Shown piece by piece: positions 44,066 to 51,907 of a stretch of DNA of 64,000 nt. Numbering within the stretch: position 1 is the stretch's first letter; each line of letters begins with the position of its first letter. The position numbers and the translations under genes were made by a program. The DNA is from Candidatus Villigracilis vicinus (lineage in GTDB: Bacteria > Chloroflexota > Anaerolineae > Anaerolineales > Villigracilaceae): positions 120,494 through 184,493 of the forward strand of contig JADKIL010000013.1 of NCBI GenBank assembly GCA_016721315.1. Reading direction: 5' to 3'. The notes under the pieces are model-generated. The model searched no databases and was not told the DNA's origin. It was given only the letters and a program-made list of their open reading frames with translations.

Positions 44066-44100
44066 AAAAAAAAGACTCCGATGAAAAATTCATCGGAGTC
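44066..44100 (-). terminator. Intrinsic terminator after rplS
   Basis: Minus strand GACTCCGATGAA pairs with TTCATCGGAGTC and is followed by T8. It lies 13 nt past the rplS stop. Confidence 0.93.
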
Positions 44101-44113
44101 TGGTAAGGAAAAA

Positions 44114-44461
44114 CTAGGAGAACTTTTCCTTGATGCGGGCGCTCTTGCCGGTGCGATCACGCATGTAGTACAGCTGAGCGCGGCGGACTTTGCCGTGGCG
44201 TTCCACCACGATCTTGTCTACACGCGGCGAGCGGAGCAGGAAAGTACGCTCCACACCGATGCCGTTCGACGCCATACGGCGGACGGTCACCGAGGAGTTG
44301 TTGCCGCTGTTTCGCAGGCGGATCACCAAGCCCTTGAACTCCTGAATACGCTCACGTTCGCCTTCCTTGATCTTTACGTGGACGCTAACAGTATCGCCAG
44401 CAGCAAGCTGGGGGATCTTTTCGTTGTCTTTTGCCTCTACGGCTTTAATCAGGTCTGCCAT
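44114..44461 (-). CDS. rplS: 50S ribosomal protein L19
   Basis: 115 residues from MADLIKAVEAKD. Typical L19: VSVHVKIKEGERERIQEFKG and SNGIGVERTFLLRSPRVDKI. Structural protein at the 30S/50S interface. RBS AAGGAAG precedes the ATG. Monocistronic between its promoter and terminator; trmD and rimM, usual neighbours, are absent here. Confidence 0.97.
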   Translation of the reverse strand: MADLIKAVEAKDNEKIPQLAAGDTVSVHVKIKEGERERIQEFKGLVIRLRNSGNNSSVTVRRMASNGIGVERTFLLRSPRVDKIVVERHGKVRRAQLYYMRDRTGKSARIKEKFS

Positions 44462-44510
44462 TTCCGTCTTCCTTACTTTGTGATTAGGTTTCCAATATAC
44501 GCGAGGGCGG

Positions 44511-44539
44511 ATTATAGCATGGATGTTCTCAATACACAA
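44511..44539 (-). promoter_or_regulatory. Promoter of rplS
   Basis: Minus strand TTGTGT, 17-nt spacer, TGC-TATAAT (extended -10 at 44519-44511). The 5' UTR would be about 43 nt and carries an RBS, in contrast to the leaderless candidates. Confidence 0.75.
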
Positions 44540-44555
44540 GAAAAAACGGGTTGTT

Positions 44556-45059
44556 CTAACCACCCAATTCCCGAGCCAACCGGTCTACCTGAGCCAGCAA
44601 ATCCGGGATCCTGCCCTCCCCAGACATTGAACCAACCAGAGATTTTGCCTCGTCCAAGGGGATGCCTGCTGCCGTAATATAAAGGGGCTTCCGGCTGATA
44701 CCTCTGATCAATTCACATTCAGACGGTGTGTTCAAATAACGCGTCTTGGCAACCCCTATCACTGGCACATTGGAATTTAGTGCTTCAAAAAGGTAACGTC
44801 CTAACCCCGGTTTGGCATCGAAACCCAGGCTAACATAACCATCAATAAGAATGACATCCAATTCAAGATCAACATCAGAAAGAATAGCCATGAGACAGGG
44901 CAGCTCACGCTTGTAGAAAGCACCCGGCTCATAAGCTTGGACACTTTCGATGCGCTTGCGAATGATCTTCTGGATCGAAGCGGAAGTCCAATTAGAGAAT
45001 AGAATTCCAGCCGCATAAGCGGCATCATCAACATATTGAACATCAACAGCCAGGATCAT
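44556..45059 (-). CDS. Short endonuclease V family protein
   Basis: 167 residues, shorter than the ~220 of E. coli Nfi. Motifs: ILAVDVQYVD (Asp6), AYEPGAFYKRELP (with Glu52), VILIDGYVSLG (Asp73, replacing the usual Asp-Gly-His-Gly) and VIGVAKTRYL. The three acidic residues expected for metal binding are kept. It probably nicks near deoxyinosine or RNA inosine; the His to Tyr change and short C-terminus leave activity uncertain. Confidence 0.85.
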   Translation of the reverse strand: MILAVDVQYVDDAAYAAGILFSNWTSASIQKIIRKRIESVQAYEPGAFYKRELPCLMAILSDVDLELDVILIDGYVSLGFDAKPGLGRYLFEALNSNVPVIGVAKTRYLNTPSECELIRGISRKPLYITAAGIPLDEAKSLVGSMSGEGRIPDLLAQVDRLARELGG

Positions 45060-45070
45060 ACAGCCTCCGT

Positions 45071-45099
45071 AAAGAAAGAGACCTCTTGGAAGAGGTCTC
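45071..45099 (-). terminator. Intrinsic terminator after fabF
   Basis: GAGACCTCTT pairs with AAGAGGTCTC around CC, followed on the minus strand by TTTCTTT. Confidence 0.8.
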
Positions 45100-45113
45100 G
45101 ATTGGTTGATTCT

Positions 45114-46358
45114 CTAGCTATATTTTCGAACCGCCAGCACAGCGTTGTGTCCGCCGAACCCAAAGGCATTGCTGATCGCTAAAGAGATTTTCGCCTCGCG
45201 CGCCTTGTTCGGAATATAGTCCAGATCACATTCAGGGTCAGGGGTTTCGTAATGGATGGTCGGGGGCAGAATGCCTTCACGAATCGCCTGCACACAGAAA
45301 ATGATCTCTAATGCACCCGTCGCACCCATCATATGCCCGGTCATTGATTTTGTTGAAGAGATCGGAACCTTATATGCCAGGTCACCAAATGCCGCTTTGA
45401 CCGCGCGTGTCTCCGCCTGATCATTAAGGGATGTCCCCGTCCCATGGGCGTTGATATAACCGACTTCATCCACATTCGCTTTAGCAGAAGCCAGCGCCAT
45501 CTTCATGGCTGCCGCTCCGCCTGCGCCATGCTCATGCGGAGCCGTCACATGAAATGCATCTGCTGTAGCACCATACCCGGCAAGTTCCGCCAAAATATTC
45601 GCGCCACGCGCCTTCGCATCCGATTCGCGCTCCAGAACGATCACAGCACCACCTTCCCCCATCACCAGACCATCACGGTTCTTATCAAAGGGCTGCGGCG
45701 TCATCGAATAACCATCGTTACGACGAGACATGGCACCTACGCGATCAAACGCAGCCACACCCGTGGATGTGATCGTCGTTTCGGCAGCGCCAGTCACCGC
45801 AGCATCGATCATCCCCGTGCGAAGCATCATCAGTGCCGTTCCAATTCCATCCGCACCGGAAGCACAAGCCGACGCCACCGAAAAACACGGACCCTTGATT
45901 CCAAATTCAATGGCAGTCATACCTGCACCACCATTCGCCATCAACATGGGAATCAAAAACGGACTAACCTTTCGGGGACCTTCCTTATAATTGATCAGAG
46001 TGGCTTCCTGAAGAGAATGTAAACCACCAATGGCAGAAGAAATGATCACGCCAATACGCCCTGAGTTGGCTTCAGTCACTTCCAACCCCGAATTCGAAAT
46101 AGCTTCTTTGGCAGACGCCACAGCAAACTGTTCAAAACGATCACGGCGACGTGCTTCACGAGCGTCCATATATTCTTCAGGCTTAAAGTTCTTCACTTCA
46201 GCAGCGATATGCACCTGTAAATTCGCCGCATGTGAATCGAAAATAGTGATGGGACCCACCCCCGATCTCCCCCCGATCACATTTTCCCAACTCTCTTTAA
46301 CATTCAAACCGAGCGGGTTGACCGTGCCCATACCCGTGATGACGATACGTTCCTGCAT
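45114..46358 (-). CDS. fabF: Beta-ketoacyl-ACP synthase II
   Basis: 414 residues from MQERIVITGMGTVNP (GGAGGAG upstream). Catalytic Cys in FSVASACASGADGI, the His pair in NAHGTGTSLND and STKSMTGHMMGATGA, and NAFGFGGHNAVLA near the C-terminus. Elongation condensing enzyme of type II fatty acid synthesis. acpP and fabD are not next to it in the window. The 176 nt upstream, to 46534, carry no gene. Confidence 0.96.
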   Translation of the reverse strand: MQERIVITGMGTVNPLGLNVKESWENVIGGRSGVGPITIFDSHAANLQVHIAAEVKNFKPEEYMDAREARRRDRFEQFAVASAKEAISNSGLEVTEANSGRIGVIISSAIGGLHSLQEATLINYKEGPRKVSPFLIPMLMANGGAGMTAIEFGIKGPCFSVASACASGADGIGTALMMLRTGMIDAAVTGAAETTITSTGVAAFDRVGAMSRRNDGYSMTPQPFDKNRDGLVMGEGGAVIVLERESDAKARGANILAELAGYGATADAFHVTAPHEHGAGGAAAMKMALASAKANVDEVGYINAHGTGTSLNDQAETRAVKAAFGDLAYKVPISSTKSMTGHMMGATGALEIIFCVQAIREGILPPTIHYETPDPECDLDYIPNKAREAKISLAISNAFGFGGHNAVLAVRKYS

Positions 46359-46534
46359 TTCTCCTCCGAATTCAGTGAATATAACTACAGTAAGAACACA
46401 GAATTTACGAAATCGTGACGCTCCGCTTCGCTTTCCGCCCATGCCTGCCAGCTCTCTCAAAAAGGGGTTTACGTCGAAAATATTTTCAGATCCCGCCAGC
46501 CATATACAGATTCTATTATTTTAATACCGCCTAA

Positions 46535-46735
46535 TCAATCTGAGATTGAGCTCACCCACTGCTCTGCCCGTCGCTGAATGGAAAGGCTGCCTAAAAACTC
46601 ATCTGAGACGATTCCACGGTAACTCTCTCTCCAAGCTGTCCCATGGACGGTGGCAATGGCAGATGCATCATCAACAGTTTCTAAACGCCGCTTTCGCACG
46701 CCATTCGCGTTGAAGCAAGCCATAGTGGTATTCAC
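46535..46735 (-). pseudogene. Truncated GNAT acetyltransferase (N-terminal fragment)
   Basis: 66 residues, of which DDASAIATVHGTAWRESYRG and VSDEFLGSLSIQRRAEQW match the N-terminal arm of a GNAT family; the acetyl-CoA-binding motif A that should follow is missing. It overlaps the next GNAT gene by 65 nt. Probably a remnant of a larger gene lost by deletion; expression unclear. Confidence 0.6.
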
Positions 46736-47231
46736 TTACATAATCATTCCCTATAAGCAAGCTTTCTACAAAGTGAGCTTCCCGCCGGAAACCCAACTTC
46801 TCAAGAGTTTTCCATGAGCCTATGTTTTCCGTATCGCAGTCGGCAATGACGCGGTGCATGTCCATGTCTTCGAATAGATAATCCAGCAAGGCTGTTGCGG
46901 CTTCGGTAATGTATCCATTCTTTTGGTGAGTGGAGGCGATAGTGAAACCAATTATGGCCTGTCGGGCATCGTCTCCTTTTATGACGAAAGCAATATCACC
47001 GATCAATTCACCCGTCTCTTTTAGCTCAATGGCTAGCTGCAGCCAATCATCCACTTTAGGCGCGTGGACGTCCTGCATTTCACGGATCAAAGCCTCCGCT
47101 TTCTCGCGCGGATATGGCAGTGACCAACTTTGATATTTTGCTACCACGGGATCATTACGATACGCCAAAAAAGCCTCCAAGTCAGAGGCGTTGAAATTTC
47201 TAAGAAGCAGACGTTGGGTATGAAGGAACAT
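46671..47231 (-). CDS. RimJ/RimL-type GNAT acetyltransferase
   Basis: 186 residues. Start FLHTQRLLLRNFNASDLEAF is the RimJ/RimL opening; motif A AIIGFTIASTHQKNGYITEAA and HRVIADCDTENIGSWKTLEKLGF follow. It may acetylate protein N-termini or small amines. The last ~20 residues, beyond LLQREW, overlap the truncated GNAT fragment. Confidence 0.87.
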   Translation of the reverse strand: MFLHTQRLLLRNFNASDLEAFLAYRNDPVVAKYQSWSLPYPREKAEALIREMQDVHAPKVDDWLQLAIELKETGELIGDIAFVIKGDDARQAIIGFTIASTHQKNGYITEAATALLDYLFEDMDMHRVIADCDTENIGSWKTLEKLGFRREAHFVESLLIGNDYVSEYHYGLLQREWRAKAAFRNC

Positions 47232-47270
47232 GATTTTCCAAAACAGGGCGGGGTGAACCGCCCTTACAAA

Positions 47271-47735
47271 TTATTCGCCAGGCTTCGGAATGTAATCGCC
47301 TTCGACCCATTCCTGCCCATCAGGACCGATTTCCTTTTTCCAGACAGGGACGATCTCTTTGAGACGGTCAATCCCATAACGGGCAGCCTCAAAGACACCT
47401 GTATCACGATGGGCAGCAGTGCATGCAATCAACACAGTTGGGGTCTTCGGGTACAACTTGCCAATGCGTTGAACGATGGCAATACCTTCCACAACAGCCC
47501 ACTTCTCACGGATCTCATCGGCAACCTGTTTCATTTTAGCTTCTGCCATCGGCACATACGACTCGTACTCGAGATATTCCGTCTCATGAGCATCGCCACG
47601 TGAGGTAACACCACGCACCATACCGGTGAAGATGGCTGCTGCCCCCGTGGAGGTAAGTGTGATCCTGGCAAGCAGGTCGTTTAAATCAATTTCTGATTCG
47701 GTGATGGAATAAATGGTTGGGAATGTTTCGGTCAT
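47271..47735 (-). CDS. moaE: Molybdopterin synthase catalytic subunit
   Basis: 154 residues. MoaE pattern: GAAAIFTGMVRGVTSRGD, VEGIAIVQRIGKLYPKTP, and the C-terminal VPVWKKEIGPDGQEWVEGD with the active-site Lys. With MoaD it converts precursor Z to molybdopterin. Part of a moaC-cupin-moaD-moaE cluster on the minus strand. Confidence 0.95.
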   Translation of the reverse strand: MTETFPTIYSITESEIDLNDLLARITLTSTGAAAIFTGMVRGVTSRGDAHETEYLEYESYVPMAEAKMKQVADEIREKWAVVEGIAIVQRIGKLYPKTPTVLIACTAAHRDTGVFEAARYGIDRLKEIVPVWKKEIGPDGQEWVEGDYIPKPGE

Positions 47736-47787
47736 AAAACTCTCTTGGTTCTAGTATGAATTATGCGTGGTATCTTGCATACGCACC

Positions 47788-48036
47788 TTATCCACCGCTG
47801 ACGGGTGGGAATAAGGCAATTTCAGCATTACTGGGAACAACGGCTTCATCGAAAGCATACTCACGGTTGATCGTGATCAACACAGATTTCATCGACTCTC
47901 TCAAATTGGGGTGATCAGCGCCAAGCTTTTCCTTTAATTGCAAGATGGTCATGTCCATTGGAATATCCATCTCCATCGATTTAGTCCCGGCACGATCACG
48001 AATAGTTGCAAAAAATAATAGTTTGATATGGTTCAT
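47788..48036 (-). CDS. moaD: Molybdopterin synthase sulfur carrier subunit
   Basis: 82 residues from MNHIKLLFFATIRDRAG; the ubiquitin-like fold ends in IALFPPVSGG with the Gly-Gly needed for thiocarboxylation. Start 48036 lies one base after the cupin stop; an ATG five codons upstream inside the cupin gene is possible. Confidence 0.93.
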   Translation of the reverse strand: MNHIKLLFFATIRDRAGTKSMEMDIPMDMTILQLKEKLGADHPNLRESMKSVLITINREYAFDEAVVPSNAEIALFPPVSGG

Positions 48037-48037
48037 A

Positions 48038-48406
48038 TTAAATCCAGACATCAGTAGGGGCTGTTAGCGTGGAATCTTTTGCAGTACCTGTGTTGACCAA
48101 GCCCGCAGGTTCGATCAACAGAATATGACACTCCTGTTCAGCAACAGGCTTGTGCTCCACCCCTTTGGGCACTACGAATATTTCACCATCACTAAGAGAA
48201 ACTTTACCATCACGGAAAAGAATATCAAGGTTGCCCTTCACGACAATGAAGACTTCGTCGGTTTCGGGATGGCTGTGCCAGACGAATTCTCCCTGAACTT
48301 TGGCAAGTTTGAGATGATAGTCATTCATTTGAGCAATGATCTTCGGCGACCAGTGCTCGGAAAATTTCGAGAGCTTTTCTTGGAGGTTGATGGAGGGGTA
48401 ATTCAT
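48038..48406 (-). CDS. Cupin-domain protein
   Basis: 122 residues. Metal-binding cupin motif 1 GEFVWHSHPETDEVFIVVKG and motif 2 GEIFVVPKGVEHKPVAE. Small single-domain cupins of this sort are of unknown enzymology. Sits between moaC and moaD in the same transcript, so a link to molybdenum cofactor is possible but unproven. Confidence 0.82.
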   Translation of the reverse strand: MNYPSINLQEKLSKFSEHWSPKIIAQMNDYHLKLAKVQGEFVWHSHPETDEVFIVVKGNLDILFRDGKVSLSDGEIFVVPKGVEHKPVAEQECHILLIEPAGLVNTGTAKDSTLTAPTDVWI

Positions 48407-48440
48407 GGGTTCACCAAAAATAAAAGGGACAAAGTCGCCA

Positions 48441-48917
48441 TTACGGGTTGACAATATCTCCCGATTGACCACCATGCTTTTCAACGAGACGGATATTTTG
48501 AATCCGCATGGTTTTCTCGGCAGCTTTCGCCATATCATACACAGTGAGCGCAGCGACCGAGACAGCAGTCAGCGCTTCCATTTCTACACCGGTTTTGCCG
48601 GTGACCTTGGCAGTAGCGGTAATGACAACACCTGGCAGCGTGTCATCCAACTCAAGGTCGACATCAACTTTTGAGAGTGGCAAAGGATGACATAACGGAA
48701 TCAGGTCTGAGGTCCGTTTTGAGGCGGTAATGCCTGCAATTTGAGCCACTGTCAAGACATCGCCCTTCTTGATCTGCCCGGCACGGATCAATTCCAATGT
48801 CTCCTTTTTCATGTGGACTTCACCGCGGGCGATGGCAGTGCGGGAGGTGTCGGGCTTATCGCTCACATCTACCATTTTTGCGCGACCGTGTTCATCGAGA
48901 TGAGTTAGCTTGGACAT
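48441..48917 (-). CDS. moaC: Cyclic pyranopterin monophosphate synthase
   Basis: 158 residues. KLTHLDEHGRAKMVDVSDK start, LIPLCHPLPLSKVDVDLEL and TGVEMEALTAVSVAALTVYDM are diagnostic. With MoaA (absent here) it makes precursor Z. The ATG is only 7 nt from a TATAAT, so the operon mRNA may start leaderless. Confidence 0.96.
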   Translation of the reverse strand: MSKLTHLDEHGRAKMVDVSDKPDTSRTAIARGEVHMKKETLELIRAGQIKKGDVLTVAQIAGITASKRTSDLIPLCHPLPLSKVDVDLELDDTLPGVVITATAKVTGKTGVEMEALTAVSVAALTVYDMAKAAEKTMRIQNIRLVEKHGGQSGDIVNP

Positions 48918-48924
48918 GAACTGA

Positions 48925-48930
48925 ATTATA
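48925..48930 (-). promoter_or_regulatory. -10 box TATAAT, 7 nt before moaC ATG
   Basis: Minus strand TATAAT then TCAGTTC then ATG. No Shine-Dalgarno fits in the gap. Confidence 0.55.
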
Positions 48931-48997
48931 ACCGCTCAATTTCCGCCATTGTGAGGGCACCAGAGCAAAGCCCCCTTGCAGTGACGGGAAGATGCAA

Positions 48998-49006
48998 TGA
49001 TATAAT
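48998..49006 (+). promoter_or_regulatory. Extended -10 box TGATATAAT, 9 nt before scpA ATG
   Basis: TATAAT, then TCGCCCGCT, then ATG of scpA; TG at -1 position of the spacer makes it an extended -10. It lies back to back with the moaC promoter (68 nt between the two boxes). Confidence 0.6.
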
Positions 49007-49015
49007 TCGCCCGCT

Positions 49016-49789
49016 ATGGATGGAATTCTTGGAAATCAACTCGGCACATATAAGGTTCTAACCCCTGTTTACGAGGGACCACTGGATCTTTTATTGAGCC
49101 TGATCGAACGCGCCGAACTGGATATTACAACGGTCTCGTTGGGTTCTGTAACAGACCAATATCTCGAACATTTGCGCATGGTGGAAAACCAATTACCGGA
49201 AGAGATCTCGTCGTTTTTGGTAATTGCGGCGAAGCTGGTACAAATCAAATCAGAGGCACTTTTGCCGCGCCCGCCCGAACGCGAACCCGGTGAAGAAGAC
49301 CCTGGACTGGCGCTGGTGGAACAGTTACGGCTTTATAAGCGCTACAAGGAAATCGCGGTATGGATGGAAGAACGCCAGACCTTAAACTTACGAACATTCC
49401 TGCGCGTGGCACCACCACCCAAAGTGGAACCAAAACTTGACCTATCGAATCTGACTTTGGAAAAACTGATCTCCGCAGCGGAATCTGCGCTCTCAAAGGG
49501 TAAAGATAAGAAACCACTAACCACGGTCATCAGTGCGCCAAAGGTAACCATCCGCGAGAAGATCGATTACATTACAAAGACCTTGAAGAACATTCAACGC
49601 ATGCACTTTAGCGGACTCATCACTGATAAAGCCACCCGTGTGGAAATCGTGGTGACTTTTCTTGCACTGTTGGAATTGGTCAAGCGCTATCGTGTAACAG
49701 CCAAACAGGACGTATTATTCGGCGATATTGAATTTGAACGCAGCGAAGACTGGAAAGAAGACGAAGAGATTGATATCGAGTTCGAATAA
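49016..49789 (+). CDS. scpA: Segregation and condensation protein A
   Basis: 257 residues. ScpA kleisin: YEGPLDLLLSLIERAELDI at the N-terminus, LVIAAKLVQIKSEALLPRP, and a C-terminal winged-helix with VVTFLALLELVKRYRV. It closes the SMC ring with ScpB. scpA and scpB lie on opposite strands about 44 kb apart, whereas they are usually adjacent. Confidence 0.94.
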   Translation: MDGILGNQLGTYKVLTPVYEGPLDLLLSLIERAELDITTVSLGSVTDQYLEHLRMVENQLPEEISSFLVIAAKLVQIKSEALLPRPPEREPGEEDPGLALVEQLRLYKRYKEIAVWMEERQTLNLRTFLRVAPPPKVEPKLDLSNLTLEKLISAAESALSKGKDKKPLTTVISAPKVTIREKIDYITKTLKNIQRMHFSGLITDKATRVEIVVTFLALLELVKRYRVTAKQDVLFGDIEFERSEDWKEDEEIDIEFE

Positions 49790-49885
49790 GGGCCGGAAAT
49801 AGTTAAGTGGGACAGACTTGCGATTCGCCTCCTATCTCGCAATTAGTTTCGTATTTAATAAACCTCGAATTTTAAAAGGTAGCCA

Positions 49886-51811
49886 ATGAAATATCGTGCG
49901 GAAATTGACGGACTACGAGCTATTGCAGTTATTACTGTGATGTTTTTCCACGCAGGTTTTAAATATTTCCATGGAGGGTATATCGGAGTTGATATCTTCT
50001 TTGTAATTAGTGGGTATCTTATTACCACTATAATTCTGACGGAATTAGAAGAGGGAAAATTCTCACTGGTCCTTTTTTACGAAAGAAGAGCCAGACGAAT
50101 CATACCGCCTTTATTTGTCGTAATGGCAGCTTCGCTTCTTTACGCTTGGTTTTGGTTACTCCCAGTTGACATGCGCGAGTTTTCGCAAAGTCTAGTTGCT
50201 GTTTCGTCGTTTTCTTCTAATATTCTATTCTGGATCACATCTGGATATTGGGATACCTCGAATGAATTCAAACCCCTTTTACACACGTGGAGCTTGGCTG
50301 TTGAAGAGCAATATTACTTCTTATTCCCTTTATTCCTTATGTTGCTATGGAAATACCAAAAACAGTGGATTTTCAGCTCAATTCTAATGCTTACAGTGAT
50401 AAGCCTGGGGATGGCGCAATGGGGGGCATACAACGAACCCATTGCAGCTTTCTATTTATTACCAACAAGGGTCTGGGAACTTGCAATCGGCGCTGGAATC
50501 GGATATCTTTTCTTGCACCGAAACCCTGAAATTGAAAAAATTCTTTCACACAAACTACTTAAAGAAACACTCTCGTTTTTTGGTTTAATTCTGATTATTT
50601 TCGCTGTAATTATTTTCGATGAAAAGACTCCCTACCCAAGTTTATACACTTTATTTCCTACGATAGGAACCGGGTTACTCATCACTTTTTCATCCAGCGA
50701 GACAATGGCTGGACGCCTCTTGAGTTTCAGACCTCTGGTTTTTATCGGACTCATTAGTTACAGCGCTTACTTATGGCATCAACCTTTATTTGCATTTACA
50801 CGGCTTCGAAACCCGGAAAATACAGATGAACTTGTATTTACAGCACTGATCCTTCTATCATTGGTTTTGGCTTATTTCAGCTGGTTATACATAGAAAAAC
50901 CTTTCAGAGACAAGGCTGCTATAAACAGGAAAAGTATATTTACCCTTTCTCTTAGCGGCTCCCTTATATTCTTAACTGTCGGTTTTTCAGGACATCTATC
51001 TAATGGATTCGAAAATCGCCTTACAGATGACCAGAAGAGGATTATGGCATTTAATTCAGACGAGACAAAGGAAATATACAAAAAACTATATCGCGAAGAG
51101 CAATGCCTTTTATCACCGCGTCAAACATTTACTGATTTCAGCAGCGACTGTTTTTATTCTAACTATGCTAACAACACTATCTTTATCTGGGGCGACTCAC
51201 ATGCCGCAGCTCTATCGTATGGTATTCGAAAAGCGCATCAAGAGACTGCTCAGCTTACTGCTTCAGGGTGCTTACCTTTGACGGGCTACGATCCGATCAG
51301 TCGTCCGTATTGTCAAGAGATTAATGTCTACATATTAGAGAAAGTAGGGGAGTTAAAACCCAATACACTGATACTCCATGCCAACTGGAGCGATCCGCTA
51401 GGCGGAAATGACCTCGATCTAAGACAAGCATTAATAGACACAATTTTATTAATAAGATCAAAATCGCCTACCACACAAGTAATTATTGTCGGCGGCGTTC
51501 CTCAATGGATGCCCAGTTTACCAAGTGTATTACTCCGCTCGCATATTGCACTAGATGATGAGGCGTTGGTTTACTCAGGTTCATTTGAAACTATCCGAAG
51601 CGCCGACAATATCCTAAAAGATGCAGCACACTTCAGTAATTCCGATTTTATTTCATTATTAGATTTATTTTGCAAAGAAAAAGAATGTCTATCATCAACT
51701 AACATTGAAGGCAACTACGAACCGTTTACATGGGATTACGGACACCTCACAAAATCAGCATCCCTCCTCACTGCCAACAAGTTACTAGAAATCATCAACG
51801 GCCAACCATAA
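49886..51811 (+). CDS. Acyltransferase (OafA/YrhL type) with C-terminal SGNH domain
   Basis: 641 residues. N-terminal ten-helix acyltransferase-3 domain: YRAEIDGLRAIAVITVMFFH, GGYIGVDIFFVISGYL, and TWSLAVEEQYYFLFPLF. C-terminal extracellular SGNH-like domain with FIWGDSHAAALSYGI and DYGHLTKSAS. Such proteins O-acetylate surface sugars. It is noticeably richer in A+T than its neighbours, with many TTA, ATT and AAA codons, so it may be a later acquisition. RBS AAAAGGTAG is present. Confidence 0.92.
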   Translation: MKYRAEIDGLRAIAVITVMFFHAGFKYFHGGYIGVDIFFVISGYLITTIILTELEEGKFSLVLFYERRARRIIPPLFVVMAASLLYAWFWLLPVDMREFSQSLVAVSSFSSNILFWITSGYWDTSNEFKPLLHTWSLAVEEQYYFLFPLFLMLLWKYQKQWIFSSILMLTVISLGMAQWGAYNEPIAAFYLLPTRVWELAIGAGIGYLFLHRNPEIEKILSHKLLKETLSFFGLILIIFAVIIFDEKTPYPSLYTLFPTIGTGLLITFSSSETMAGRLLSFRPLVFIGLISYSAYLWHQPLFAFTRLRNPENTDELVFTALILLSLVLAYFSWLYIEKPFRDKAAINRKSIFTLSLSGSLIFLTVGFSGHLSNGFENRLTDDQKRIMAFNSDETKEIYKKLYREEQCLLSPRQTFTDFSSDCFYSNYANNTIFIWGDSHAAALSYGIRKAHQETAQLTASGCLPLTGYDPISRPYCQEINVYILEKVGELKPNTLILHANWSDPLGGNDLDLRQALIDTILLIRSKSPTTQVIIVGGVPQWMPSLPSVLLRSHIALDDEALVYSGSFETIRSADNILKDAAHFSNSDFISLLDLFCKEKECLSSTNIEGNYEPFTWDYGHLTKSASLLTANKLLEIINGQP

Positions 51812-51907
51812 ATTCGGTTATGTAATAATTAGCAATCAAATACTAATTCGCATACTCCTTTTCTTTTTCAGCAATGAAGGAGGGCTATTTCTCAGCACGA
51901 TTCAAAC

